Below, piece by piece: positions 1-11,110 of a stretch of DNA of 64,000 nt. The stretch is taken from the NCBI GenBank assembly GCA_033961575.1, contig CM066736.1, positions 81,244,852-81,308,851 on the forward strand, written 5' to 3'. Positions within the stretch are counted from its first letter, which is position 1, and every line of letters begins with the position of its first letter. The translations under genes were made by a program, and so were the position numbers. A model generated the notes under the pieces. It did not search any database and was not told the origin of the DNA. It was given only the letters and a program-made list of their open reading frames with translations. The DNA is from Aselliscus stoliczkanus. Its lineage: Eukaryota; Chordata; Mammalia; Chiroptera; Hipposideridae.

Positions 1-200
1 ACTGTTTTTTAAAAATTATAGTTGACATTCAATATTATTTTATGTTACTTTCAGGTGTACAGAGTGGTCATTAGACATTTATATAAGTGATACCCTGAAA
101 AATCTAATACCCATCTTATGCTATACATAGTTTTTACAATATTATTGACTATATTCCCCATACTGTACTTTACATCCCTGTGACTCTTTTTAACAGGCTA
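1..200 (-). mobile_element. L1 3' end, antisense, cut by window edge
   Basis: Reads as the reverse complement of a mammalian L1 3' untranslated tail: a 'tttcaggtgtaca' block, then 'attattgactatattcccca' and 'tgtactttacatccctgtga'. The same blocks recur in antisense at 4,050-4,210 and 14,820-15,010 and in sense at 2,205-2,480. The element may continue beyond the left edge. No coding content. Confidence 0.75.
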
Positions 201-1370
201 CATTTTTAATTAACAGAGTCATTTTAATGATGTATTAGTATAGAAAGCTATACCAAACCTCCATTAGACTATGTGTTTAGAAAGAAGAGAAGCAAAGTTC
301 CCCTCTTCCAGTTTGAAAAAGAAAGCCCTGCACATTGGCTAAGTCCCCAGCTCTGGAGTTACAATTGTGTTTGGACACGGATTCCAGTACTTAGCACCTC
401 TGTAACTGCTGGCAGGAAGCCCACTTTGCTCTCTCACTGGGAGTCAGCAGACAAAAACTGCACCCTAACTGAGTAGCCTTTATGTGGACAGAGGAGAGGG
501 GAAGTGAGACAGAGGACATCAACTTGATAGGGAAATGCGGTGATCATGTTTCAGATAGTTTAATAAATTTTCTTTAAAATTTTCTTACAGCTGAATCCAT
601 GTTTTTTTATATACATCAATTATAACTTTCTCTTGGATTTTAAACTGATTGAGCAATGTGTTTAAAGAACACCATATAGGAATAGATTGCATTTTGAGAC
701 ATTTTATACATGTTGCCACAAATGATATTAGAAGGAGAATAAAAAGTCATTACAGAAAGAGAAGACAGTGTCAGATATCTGTATTCTGCCCTCGGTGGGT
801 CATTTCTGCATTGTCCCTCAGAGATGTTTGCCCATCTACCTTTTGCTTAATATACTTAGCATGGAGACTTTTTGATACATCCTGTGGGATATTAGGATCT
901 AAGCTGTAATTAAAAAAAAAAAGTTCAACATTATGTGAGATTTTCCTGACAAAGTAGGTGTTGCAAGTGCTTGATTGTATATAGTCTTTATATTTACCAG
1001 GGAAAGGCTTTCTAGGGCTTGTACTTTTAATTAGAGAATTATGTTTATTTAATGGCTGCTTTAGATTGAAGCGCATCTCAGATTCATGATATTTAATACA
1101 ATGCTGTGTTTTTTTGTTGTGTTTTTTTTCCATTGGGTCAACACTAGACTAAATCATAGACTAAATCACATAAATATCCTTTTGGAAATACAAGTACAGA
1201 TAACTTTTACTACAGTGTGCCAATCCTGAGTGCCTATTTACAGGTGCATTTCTTTGGAATTCTAAAATATTCCTACTGCTTTAATATTTGACTCATACTT
1301 TCATTCCCCACCCCAAATGGCCCCCACAATCCTGACATGCCCAAAAGCCTACCTCCTTAGTATCTTTTAA
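201..1370. other. No gene recognised; AT-rich unclassified DNA
   Basis: Short open frames here (67, 86 and 120 codons) show no recognisable domain, no splice-site context and no codon bias that I can support. No repeat family recognised with confidence. Confidence 0.5.
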
Positions 1371-2204
1371 TACATATTCAGATTTTTTTTTTTTTACGAA
1401 TCTCCCACACATTTATTTGTTAGTTCTATTGGTCTTCAAAGCCAAGGTCAATGTCAGAATGAAGACTTTTATATACTTTTAAGCTGTAGAATGCACTAGG
1501 ACATATTTAGGTGTGTTGAGAGTCTATGAATCTTAAGTACCTTGGGATCATATAAAAGAGTTTAGGATAAACTTTGCTTACTTACCTATATCAGAAAGAC
1601 ACGTAGGTTGTTTCCAGTTTTAGATGCAGCTATCATAATGCCATGTCAAAGGATAATTGGGTAGAGCAGGCCTTTCAGGCCTATATTTATCAGTCCCTCT
1701 TTACATCCAAGCCCCTTCATTCCAGATGTATTCAGGAATGTGTTCCCAGGACTGTGGACATTCTATCCCTGCCTTGTTCTCCTCTTCCAATGCTTCACTC
1801 GACAGCCAGTGTTTCCCTCCATCACCTGTTCTTTTCCCTTCCCAACCCCCATGTACCTTTGTTTCTAATTTGTACTAGCCTAAACCATTCTCCATTGCCC
1901 ACTGTGAGTTACTTTGTGTTACTGAGCTCCAGGACCACAGTGGGAAGTCTATTTCACAAATAAATCTGCTTTGAAATGAGCATTTGCATTTGTATAGGGT
2001 TTACGAAATTTAGGGAGATATAGTACCTTACCAGGACTGTGACCTGTCATATAATCCTGTACAGGTAATTATTAATTCTTCAGATGGATGTGGGGACACA
2101 ACTTAGGCACATTCATGCATCTAGAGTATATAAACAATGCGTACATTTTTTAAACAAAAACAGCAGTACTGAAAGGATATTTTTCACAAAGCTTCCAAAT
2201 AAGG
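1371..2204. other. No gene recognised; possible decayed LINE
   Basis: The stretch near 1,605-1,660, with 'gttgtttccagtttt' followed by a 'catgtcaaaggataattgg' block, resembles antisense L1 sequence just upstream of the 3' UTR. The 1,690-1,960 part is C/T-rich and L2-like but too diverged to assign. Open frames of 106 and 73 codons overlap it and have no recognisable product. Confidence 0.3.
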
Positions 2205-2482
2205 ATAATGACTTTTGGGGGGCTGAAGGGGAGTGGGTGAAAAAGCGGAAGGGATTAAGCTGTACAAATTGCCAGTTATAAAAACAGTCACAGGGATATA
2301 AAGTACAGCATAGGGAATTTAGTTAATAATATTGTAATAACTGTATATGGTGTCAGATGTCTACTAGACTTATTGGGGTGATCACTTCATAAGTTATATA
2401 AATGTCTAATCACTATGTTGTACACCTGAAACTAATATAATATTGTATGTCAACCATAATTGAAAAAAATTAATTAAAAGAA
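2205..2482 (+). mobile_element. L1 3' UTR tail, sense
   Basis: A G-rich run is followed by 'cacagggatataaagtacag', 'gaaactaatataatattgta' and an A-rich end. This is the sense version of the tail seen in antisense at the window start. It is 5' truncated and contains no ORF2 sequence. Confidence 0.8.
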
Positions 2483-3650
2483 AAAAGATGATATTTTAGC
2501 AATTTGCCAGATAGATAAAATGAATAATTCTTAGCCTTTGTAAGAATATGTTTAACTTATAGTTCAACTTTGAGCTGATATTATCATAATAACTTTCATT
2601 TGTATGATGCTTTGGGGTGTATCAGTACTTTCTACTGTGTTATGTATTCAAGCCTAATAGTCATTTGTTAATTTATATGTTTCCTATATTTTGTAAATGG
2701 AGGCATTCTAAATGAGAAAGACAAGGTAAATTCCCCAAGTCAAGCATGAATTCAAAATTTTACCAAGGTTTCTCTTGGTCTCTGAGTAGACAGATTTTTT
2801 TTTACTGTGGCATACATAGCTGGCAGCCATAAATTTTGTAATCTAACTGTATAAACACACCTTTGAACCCCATAACAAGCTTTAAAAATTCACTGGATTT
2901 CTATTCTTTCTTCCAGTATAGACGCCATTTTCACGAGGGAATTATCAAGTCACTTAATAGCAGACTGCTTGTAGAAGAGCTGCCTGCCGTTAACTCTTCA
3001 TGATTCTGGGTTTTGTAGATGACAGTGATCATTGCATGGGGTAAGAATAAGGGGAGTTAATGGAAATAAGGATATGAATTCTGCCTTTGGAACTGAGACC
3101 TGACATGGAATCTTTTCTTCAAGCAACCTTTATCTCCAGTCTAAATTTTTCCATTATGAGGGGTTAATACACATTATTGCTTCAAAGATCATAAACAACT
3201 CTAAAGATTAGATGATCTGAAACATGTGGAAAGGCCCAGACCTGTTCCTGGAATACAGTGCTGTTCAATATATATTATGTCCTACTTTCCGGTCTTCTTC
3301 TTAAAGGTAATTGTTTAGCCGTTTTTATTGGTGATATACTTTCAGTAATTAAAACTAAGCAATAGTTAGTATATCAGCAGTGATTACAACACAAAACTAC
3401 AAACATGTCTTTATAAAATTAGTACATTATTCATTATCTAGGTAGAACTGTTAATTCCATTAACATTTCTTATTCAAAACGGAAGTTCATAAATGTTCTT
3501 TCTTTGTTATCAGACTGATGCTGTGTAATGTATGAGGCTGTAAATAGGAGGTGCTTTGCTCTATAGTTTCTAAGAAATGACTCACTTCAGCACTCTATCA
3601 TCATCCGTTTCATCATTATTGAAGTCACCATCGTTATTATCATCATTCTT
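2483..3650. other. No gene recognised
   Basis: AT-rich sequence without a recognisable repeat or coding frame. A (CAT/ATC)-rich patch sits at about 3,600-3,660. Confidence 0.45.
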
Positions 3651-3654
3651 CTCC

Positions 3655-3860
3655 TTCTTATTATAATTTCTAACATGTATTGAATGTTTCCCATCTGCCA
3701 GATCCTTTACTAGATGTTTTAGATGAATTGCCTTATTAATTCCTCATCATCACTCTTATGAGGTACTGTCATTAACCTCAGAGTATAAATAAGAATAACA
3801 AAGCTTACTGTGGTTAGACAATTTGTCCAAGATCACAAGCCAGCAAGTGGTGGAGTTAGG
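3655..3860 (-). repeat. MIR SINE, antisense
   Basis: Follows the order of an antisense MIR: a 'tgaatgtttcccatctgcca' block, then 'cctcatcatc...tatgaggtactgtcatta', then 'ttgtccaagatcacaagccagcaagtggtgg' split by small changes. The last block is the MIR core, which usually reads 'gcccaaggtcacacagctag'. Decayed, non-coding. Confidence 0.75.
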
Positions 3861-4049
3861 ATTTAAATATGGGCAGTCTTATTTAGGAATGCATTATGCT
3901 TCTATTTTTTTATTAGTCCATAATATTGAAATTTATATTCAATGGTGGCAAAAATATGTTTTATATATTGATCAAAATTTGGGAACAGAAATGTGCAAGT
4001 GTCAGTCTCAATTACCTAATTCCCCCAGATACAATAGTATGTCTTTAAT

Positions 4050-4212
4050 TTTTTTGTATTAGTTTCAGGTATACAAAACAACACAGTAATTAGACACTTA
4101 CACCCCTCACAAAGTGATAACCCCCCAAGTCTACTACCCCTCTGACATTGTACATAACTATTACAATACCACTGACTCTATTCCCTATGCAGTACTTTAT
4201 ATCCTGTGACCA
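4050..4212 (-). mobile_element. L1 3' end, antisense
   Basis: Carries 'tattagtttcaggtatacaa', 'acaatacc...ctgactctattccctatgc' and 'tactttatatcctgtgacc', the same antisense L1 tail as at 1-200. Directly abuts a half-MITE at 4,218. Confidence 0.75.
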
Positions 4213-4217
4213 AATAT

Positions 4218-4323
4218 ATACAGAGTGGTTACCCTCAATGTCCAGACACTTCTGATTATGGCAAACAACTGCTTAAGCATAGATAATATATCTTAAAATG
4301 TGTATACATTTTTTTGGCACCCT
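4218..4323 (+). mobile_element. Right half of inverted-repeat MITE
   Basis: Matches the right half of the complete MITE at 30,841-31,065: a 'ggttaccctcaatgtccag' block, 'aacaactgcttaagcat', and a terminus reading 'tgtgtatacatttttttggc' then 'accct'. The left half is missing. No coding capacity; mobilised, if at all, by a transposase supplied elsewhere (inference from the MITE structure). Confidence 0.65.
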
Positions 4324-4361
4324 ATGTATGTATGTATGTATGTATGTATATATGTGTGTAT

Positions 4362-4411
<50 letters not shown>

Positions 4412-4431
4412 GTGTGTGTGTGTGTGTGTGT
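4324..4431. repeat. Compound microsatellite (TATG)n-(TC)n-(TG)n
   Basis: Three adjoining simple repeats: TATG units to about 4,362, TC units to about 4,409, then TG units to about 4,431. They start immediately at the terminus of the MITE fragment. Confidence 0.95.
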
Positions 4432-4444
4432 TATTTAATTTGTT

Positions 4445-4562
4445 ATTTAATTATAGGATGCCACATGGGTACTGAACTTGTTGGGGGAATCGCTTCATAG
4501 ATTGTGTAGATGCCTGACCACTGTGCTTTACACAATAGTACATCTTAAAGGTGTTATCAGGA
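4445..4562 (+). mobile_element. L1 3' tail relic, sense
   Basis: A 'actgaacttgttgggggaat' block, then a 'cgcttcatagattgtgtag' block and 'ctgaccactgtgctttacac' parallel the L1 tail pattern 'cttattggggtgatcacttcat ... aatcactatgttgtacacc' seen at 2,368-2,430. Strongly decayed and truncated at both ends. Confidence 0.55.
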
Positions 4563-4741
4563 AGGCAGGCAGGTTAGGGCAGACTGAAGTTCCCCGTGCC
4601 AGAGAGCATTTCAGTAACATGGTTGAGAGGGTTGAGGAAATCTTCGAGATTATACCTCAGCATGCCTTAAAGTGATATACTTAGGTAAATATTACAAATC
4701 TGTAGTCATCCTGAGATCACAAAATGCAGCACTTCTCTTTT

Positions 4742-5192
4742 TTTTTTTTTTTTTTTTTTTAAAGATTTTATTGGGGAATTGGCAGAGGGGAACAGCGTTG
4801 GGGAATCGGGGAAGGGGAACAGACAAGTTGCTGTCTTTTTGTTCTTCAGTTTTAGTTGCGGAGGATGTTGCTTCACTGTTGGTATCGTCATTGCGCTCTT
4901 CCCGGATGAGGCAGATCGGTCGCTGGCCTCTGGATGTCGCTCACTGCGGCTATTGGCAGCTCACGCTGGCTGCCAGCCGCTCACGCTGGCTGCGGGCCAC
5001 TCACTGTAGCCTATGGCAGCCCACTGCAGCAGGGGCTGCAGCCCACACCATCACTGGGGCTCGCACAGCCCAGCTCCAGGTGGAGCTGATGTTAGCTGTA
5101 GAGGGCAGTGTCACTGGCCCTCATGTGGGATCCGAACCGGAGCCGCTAGCATCCCAAAACCAGCGCTTAACCAATGCGCCACTCGGCCGGCC
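4742..5192 (-). mobile_element. Long composite tRNA-derived SINE (about 450 bp)
   Basis: On the minus strand the element starts GGGCCGGCCGAGTGGCGCA, with box A-like TGGCGCATTGGTTAAGCG and box B-like GGTTCGGATCCCAC. A roughly 270-bp GC-rich body follows, with repeated CAGCCAGCGTGAGC-type units, and then a 3' region ending CCAATAAAATCTTT plus poly(A). The tail is the T run at 4,742-4,760. A perfect 15-bp duplication, cagcacttctctttt, lies at 4,727-4,741 and 5,193-5,207. It is far longer than the 150-bp SINEs elsewhere in the window and shares its first 95 bases or so with the copy at 38,530. The AATAAA just before the tail is unusual for a Pol III SINE. The 265-codon plus-strand frame across it is fortuitous. 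Confidence 0.85.
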
Positions 5193-5219
5193 CAGCACTT
5201 CTCTTTTATGTTATCATAA

Positions 5220-5360
5220 TCTCTGTTTCATGTATATCAGTACTTGTGTATTTTATTCTACTCAACAAGATTATAAGCCCTTCAAGGACAGGGGCCAAAG
5301 CTTTTGTTCTTTTTGGGTGTTGCACAGCCTATTATCACTGTGTGTGAAGTATTTGCCTTG
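5220..5360 (+). repeat. L2 3' end fragment
   Basis: The 'attataagcccttcaaggac' and 'aggggccaaagc' blocks, followed by 'gttgcacagcctatta', follow the L2 3' terminal pattern (stretch of 'gcaggg.c', then a 'cctggcaca' block). Short and diverged. Confidence 0.45.
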
Positions 5361-6395
5361 TATGAAGACAATAACTTTAGATTTGACATTAGGAAACCGT
5401 ATTTTCAGCCTCAGGCCAGCTCTTACTACCACTATTGCTTTCCGCATGGTACATTCTCTGAAACTCTGACATAGGGGATAGGGTGGTAGTCAAAATAGGG
5501 ACTTGACAAATACAAGGTGGGACACTGCTATGTCAAAAGTTTATAAAACTACTTTCAGTAATTCTTTACAAAAATTATTAAAACATGTACATGTCACTGT
5601 TCTCCCAAACACTCATTTAATAAGTAATCATTATGTTGTAAACTATTAGCTTTAACTTTATCTAACATTGTTATATAACATTATATATCTACACATTGTA
5701 TATACAGGATTATATTTAACATTGGCTGAGCTATTTACATATTCTAGGTACTGAGTAAATAGTGTTAAATACACTGTGCTATTTACCTTAGAACAAATCT
5801 TGAGATAAGTATTGTTACTCCCAACAGAGGTAGAATCTGAAGTGATAACCTTAGTTCATCAACCTATCCCCAAGTACAGAGCTAGTAACTGGCAGGTAGG
5901 TTCAATAGTTTAACATGATTATGGATTATAGAGAATATTAATGGCCCAATTAAGAAAAAAATGGGTCATATGATTAATTTTTATTAGAAAGTGTGCTCTG
6001 AATTTTAAGAAACAAACTTTAATACTGAGTTATTTTCTGTATTTAGTCTTTCCCAATGCAAGGTGAAAATGCGGGGCCCCTTATTCAAAAAGCATTAAGA
6101 ATTTCAGGATGGAGATAGCAGAGCATTAAACCAGGAGTGCTGAGCTTGTGAGCGCGGTGCCCAGTGCAACTGCACAAATTGTATGCCCATGGTACCAGCT
6201 CTGGTCATTTCTTTAAAGAGCATGAAACTAGGTTTATAGACCTAGGAATAGGTCTTCTGTGATTCATAAAAGATATAAAAGGTTCTCATATAGAAGACAT
6301 TGTGAGGAGCCGTATGCCATTTTCTCTCAAAAGCTGTTTGTTTATTTCTCTTATTTGAGTCAAAAAACTCATTTGAAAAAGGATATAATAAAGCT
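5361..6395. other. No gene recognised; possible MIR at 5,745-5,915
   Basis: Unique-looking AT-rich DNA. The 5,745-5,915 part has 'attgttactcccaacagagg' and 'gagctagtaactggcaggta' in the order expected of an antisense MIR, but it is weak. Confidence 0.4.
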
Positions 6396-6396
<1 letters not shown>

Positions 6397-6432
<36 letters not shown>

Positions 6433-6433
6433 G
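6397..6433. repeat. (TCA)n microsatellite
   Basis: About twelve TCA units. The open frames with poly-Ser or poly-Met runs over this point come from the repeat. Confidence 0.95.
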
Positions 6434-7514
6434 TATCAGTTCCAACTCCATCATTGTAATCATTACCATTATTATTATTAACCATTATTATCTGATTATA
6501 TTCTATGGCTAGCAGCTATACTATAAGAAATCACCATCTAATTCAATTCTAAACAAAATATTTACAAAGTTCAATGGCTAAGATATTTGCCAAATACCAT
6601 ACATCCTGGAAATAATAGACCATGGGTTTCAAAGCAGATATCTTGTGTTCCCATACCCAGTATCATTTCAGCAATATATTACCTGCTAGAAGAAAATGTT
6701 ACCAAGCAATGATAGGAGACTTCATGTTTATAATTAGATTATCCAAACATTCATTTGTAAACAATAGAAGCTTCGTCCTCAGAAATGTGTTCCTGTTGTT
6801 TTTCTTGTAGATTTTTTTTTCACTTTAGTTAAGAAACAGGACAATTTATCAAAAAATATTTAGGAGCATCCATAAAGGAGTAGTAAGGCTTAAAACTCTA
6901 CAAGATCTTTTCTGCTTCATTATTCCATTTGAGTACAGAACAGAATCAGATTTACTTTTGGGAAGTAAGTTGAATTATTTGTTATTTTTTTGTTTATTTG
7001 TTTGCTTTAAAATGGTGTTCTAGAACTCACTTCATTATCCATGTGTATAGCAATTCAGATAATTTTGTTTAAAACACGCACACATGGGTATTCTACTTTA
7101 AAGATTAAAAGACTATTTATACCTGAATTGTCCTTCAACAATTACTGAAAAGTTCCCTAATTTATATTTCTGTAAAATTGATCAGACTATGAGAGCTACA
7201 TTTAAAGTTTATTCTCTTTTATTCTTAAAGAATGTGGTTTAATTTATTTGATTTTATTAATTTTTGTTTGATCCATTGATATCTTTCTTCCTATATGAGT
7301 CAAAAAAGCACCATTGAAAATCTAAAAGTATGACTTCTAAATTATGTTAGAGAAACATTGTATGGAAATATAATTTGTAACAGCATTTAATTAAATCTCT
7401 ATAAAAGAAGTAGTCTCCCTCCCTCCTGTATTTTCTACTTTTCTAAATATGTATGACAAAATTATATTTAGATTGTATTTATTTCTATTTAATCAGTTCA
7501 ATTGATCATTCATC

Positions 7515-7515
<1 letters not shown>
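6434..7515. other. No gene recognised
   Basis: AT-rich DNA with no supported coding frame or repeat family. Confidence 0.45.

Positions 7516-7565
<50 letters not shown>
7516..7565. repeat. (CA)n microsatellite
   Basis: About 25 uninterrupted CA units. Confidence 0.98.
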
Positions 7566-7568
<3 letters not shown>

Positions 7569-7725
7569 GCGAATAACTAGGCTGACTGATATTAAAAGCT
7601 GGGCGGGGGAGGTAAAGGATCTAAAGTGTGTTGCTGGCTCTGAGAATTTAATTTGTTTGAACAAATGTTTGTAGATGAGTTACTCTGTGCCAGATATGGA
7701 CAATACAGGAGTATGAAAGATGTTT

Positions 7726-7765
7726 GAACCTCTATTTTCCTGTGCGAACCTATATTTTCCTGTGC
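7726..7765. repeat. 20-bp tandem duplication
   Basis: 'gaacctctattttcctgtgc' at 7,726-7,745 is followed at once by the same 20 bases with one change (tct to tat) at 7,746-7,765. Confidence 0.9.
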
Positions 7766-8329
7766 TGCTCACTTCTATAGCGCCTAGTTTTTCTAAGACA
7801 CATTACCTTAAAATTACTATCTATTTAATATCTGTCTAACCTATCGAATGAAAGACCTATGTGTATATGGAAATAATTATTGTATTTTTGCATGTTTTAT
7901 ATCTCTTGATCTGTTTCTTTTCTAACTGAAAGTATGTTTTGAAATTAATTATTGTTTCTATTTACAGTCTTAGGTTATGCCTTCTGATCACACCTTAGAA
8001 TCCACTGTATGTATTATCCCTGCTAAAGTCACTTAAGTTGTTTGACCCCAAACCTTACAACTACAAACAGCATTATGAGTATCTTCCCACATGTCTTCCC
8101 TGTGCCCTTTGCTAGGTGATAACTTTGGTGAGCATGCCAAGAAATGCAATGGCTCAGGCAGAGGGCTCATATTTAATTTTGTTTTTCCAGATTTTCTCCA
8201 AATGGTTATACCAGTTTTATCCCACTTTAGCAAGTACTGGGTTCTCATAGAAAGCATTTTAATTTTTGTCAGTCTCATGAATATAAGTAAATATCTCACC
8301 TTTAAAATATTTGCTAAGTCCTAGTGAGA

Positions 8330-9240
8330 TTGATCATTTCTTGATATTCTTATTAGGCATATAGGCTTTGGTAAATACTTGTTTTTAATTCTTTATTTTT
8401 ATATTGCCTTTATTGGCCTTTCCTTCCTGATTTTCAGGTGTTTCTTATATATTCTGGATATAGTTATAATATTAATTCTCAGTAAGTAATCCGTTTACTT
8501 TGTATATTCCACTGCATTTAATACTATTAGATTTACATTTAATTTATAAGTCTTTAATGCATTTCGAGTGGGTACATTGCAAGGGATAGGGGTCTAATGA
8601 ATGCTTTCCCCTGTAGAGGCAGCAAAGTATAATAGATAAAAGACTTTGTAGGCAAATGATTGAGTTTGTATCCTTACTCAGCTATCTGTGTGTCACTTTG
8701 TGAAATGTCCTTAATTCTAGTCTATGCCTCAGGTTTCTCATCTATAAAACGCAAATAACGATAAGCCTGTCTTATAGGATTGTTTTATTGAAAGGGTTAG
8801 TAAAGTTAAAGTGTTTAGGTCATTTACTGACATTTTCTGAATATCATACATGGTAGATACTGTCATTGTTTCTTTTATGATTGTTAAATAATGGACTAAT
8901 ATTTCTAACACTTTTTTTAAACAAAATAACTCATCATCTCACATTGCTACACTAATTTTCTATGCCACTTCCATTATGAACTAAATACCAAAATATTACA
9001 TAGTTAACTTGCTGGATCTGTGTTCTAATCCACTGGTTTATTTCTCTTTTGCTTTAATTTTATGAAATTGTTTAATTTACTATGGCTGTATATGTGTTTA
9101 ATAGCTGGTGAATGAGACTTCCTATTGTTATTCTTTTTCAAATTGTCTTGCTGTTGGGACACTGTTATTATCCCATATAAATTTTAGAATTAACTTATTT
9201 TTTTTCAAAAATATATTTTTATTAAAATTATTTTGAAATT
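8330..9240 (-). mobile_element. Old L1 (ORF2 region), antisense, left part
   Basis: Reads as antisense L1 ORF2. A 'ggtacattgcaagggatagg' block is the usual antisense 'gtatggtgtgagataggg' region. Then come 'aatccactggtttatttctc', 'ttactatggctgtatatgtg' and 'cccatataaattttagaatt', in the order of the antisense ORF2 C-terminal third. A MIR lies inside at 8,625-8,830. The element resumes after a younger L1 at 10,490. Too mutated to translate. Confidence 0.6.
8625..8830 (+). repeat. MIR SINE, sense
   Basis: Recognised by 'gcaaagtataatagataaaa', 'ttgagtttgtatccttactc' and 'cctcaggtttctcatctata' followed by 'aaacgcaaataacgataagc', matching the MIR order of tRNA-like head, core and 'cctcagtttcctcatctgtaaaatggg' segment. 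Confidence 0.8.
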
Positions 9241-9259
9241 ATCAATTAATTTGAGGATA

Positions 9260-10490
9260 GTTGAAATGATATATCTGATAAGGGGTTAATATCCAAAATT
9301 TATAAAACACTCATGAAACTCAACACCAAAAAAACAAACAACCCAATTAAAACATGGGCAGAAGATATGAAGAGACATTTCTCTAAAGAGGACATACAGA
9401 TGGCCAACAGGCATATGAAAAAAAGTTAAACCTCACTGGTCATTAGGGAAGTGCAAATAAAAACCACCATGAGATACCACCTCACTCCAGTCAGAATGGC
9501 TATCATCAATAAATCAACAAACAACAAGTGCTGGCGGGACTGTGGGGAAAAGGGGACCCCGCTGCACTGTTGGTGGGATTGCAGATTGGTGCAGTGACTA
9601 TGGGAGTCAGTATGGAGGTATCTCAAAGAACTGGAACTAGAACTACCGTTTGACCCAGCAATTCCACTCCTAGGTATTTATCCTGAAAAAACCAAGACAC
9701 TTATTCAAAAAAAGTTATGCACCCCTATGTTCATAGCAGCACAATTTACAATAGCTAAGACTTGGAAACAACCAAAATGCCCATCAGTAGATGACTGGAT
9801 TAAGAAACTGTGGTATTTTTATACAATGGATTATTACTCCGTTATAAAGAAGAATGAAATCGTACCATTTGCAATGATATGGATGGACCTAGAGACTATT
9901 ATGTTAAGTGAAATAAGTCAGTCAGAGAAAGACACATACCATATGATCTCACTCATATGTGGAATCTGAAAAACTGTATGAATGAGCAAAGTAAACAGAA
10001 ACTGTCTCATAGATATAGAGGAAAAATCAGGGTTGCTAATTGGGAGGGGGATGGGAATGAGGGAGAAGGGGAAGGGATTAGACAGCAAAAATAGGCAACT
10101 ACAAATATTGCCACTGGGATATGAAAAACAGTTTGGGGAATATAATTAATAATGTTGTAAATATTCTGTGGAATGTCAGATGGTCATAGGTCTTGTTAGG
10201 GAGACCATTTCATGGATGGAGTAGAGGTATGATCATTGCACTGTATAACTAAAGCGGAGGTTGTATACCTACTGTAATTGAATATATATAGATAGTCACA
10301 GGATGTGGATTATACTGTGGAAGAGAGTCAGAGGAAGAGTAATAGATATATATGATATGGGGGCGGGGAGTGGGGTGGCGAATTGGGGGTGGGGGGTTGT
10401 CACTTTGAGGGGTAAAATATATAACTATTGCACTGTGTTGTATACCTGAAACTAGTGAAAAAATAAATAAATATAAAAAAATGTTTATAA
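9260..10490 (+). mobile_element. Younger L1, 5'-truncated, ORF2 C-terminus and 3' UTR
   Basis: Carries the last 230 codons or so of ORF2 and then a roughly 500-bp 3' UTR with G-rich runs near 10,050 and 10,360-10,400. It ends 'tgtatacctgaaactagtga' plus an A-rich tail. Its 3' UTR is closely related to that of the ORF1-only element at 17,911-20,684, so it is probably the same or a sister subfamily. It sits inside the old antisense L1, which is recognisable on both sides. I could not see a convincing TSD. Confidence 0.9.
9267..9969 (+). pseudogene. L1 ORF2p C-terminal remnant
   Basis: Translation gives the conserved end of L1 ORF2p. It begins around '[13 protein letters not shown]', passes '[18 protein letters not shown]' and '[14 protein letters not shown]', and ends 'DTYHMISLICGI' at 9,969. 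At least two in-frame stops are present: after 'MANRHMKKS' near 9,427 and after 'DCRLVQ' near 9,600. Only the cysteine-rich C-terminal part is left; the endonuclease and reverse transcriptase domains are gone, so it cannot work. The last 80 codons are uninterrupted (start codon at 9,727), but this is a fragment. Confidence 0.9.
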
Positions 10491-10900
10491 TACTAAGTTA
10501 ATGTATTTGTTGTGGTATCACCCCCAGTATATTTGCATTTTGTATTATGTCCTTTACAGTGTTTCATAAATTTTCTCACAAGGTCTTATTAGATTAATTT
10601 CTAGGTACATTATAGTTTTGTTGCTAAAATAAGTGATTACATTATTATTATTATCATTTTTTTAACTTGAGTTTACTGGTAAAAAGGGAATGGTAATTCA
10701 GTTCAGTCTCGTATCTGCCACCTTTCTGAAATGTTATGATTTCTACCAATTGTTCTATTACAGATGATTACGTATCTTCAGGTAACAATTGTTTATTGTT
10801 TCCTTTGAATCTTTTGCTTTTATCTAGCCTGGTTGCATCAGCTAGGGTTCTGAACAATGTTGAACAATAGCAGTGATAGCACCGTTTTTTATCCTGTCCC
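10490..10900 (-). mobile_element. Old L1 (ORF2 region), antisense, right part
   Basis: Resumes the antisense ORF2 reading interrupted at about 9,250: 'tatatttgcattttgtatta', 'agattaatttctaggtacat' plus 'tatagttttgttgctaaaat', then 'catcagctagggttctgaac' and 'atagcagtgatagcaccg'. These are typical antisense L1 ORF2 blocks in the right order. Confidence 0.6.
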
Positions 10901-10984
10901 TAACCTGTAAGAAACAGTAGATTCAGGGATCCAGGAAAGACCTTAGATGGATAATCTGTTCTCACAGCGATTTGCTAGTTATAA

Positions 10985-11110
10985 TTTCTTAAGCCTTTCT
11001 TAGCCATCTTTCCTTTACTATAAAATGGGCATGATGTTACGGTGTTTAACAAAGCTATGAAGATTAAATGAGATAATTATTCACCTGCAAACACTTTCCA
11101 AAATTCTAAC
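10985..11110 (+). repeat. MIR fragment
   Basis: 'cctttactataaaatgggca' followed by 'gctatgaagattaaatgaga' matches the MIR 3' core. Confidence 0.65.

Noticed and set aside
4672..5469. 265-codon open frame on the plus strand
   Set aside because: It runs antisense through the long SINE and its T-rich tail; the translation starts in poly-Phe and has no domain.
7453..7674. Frame with poly-Thr/His run
   Set aside because: Created by the (CA)n microsatellite.
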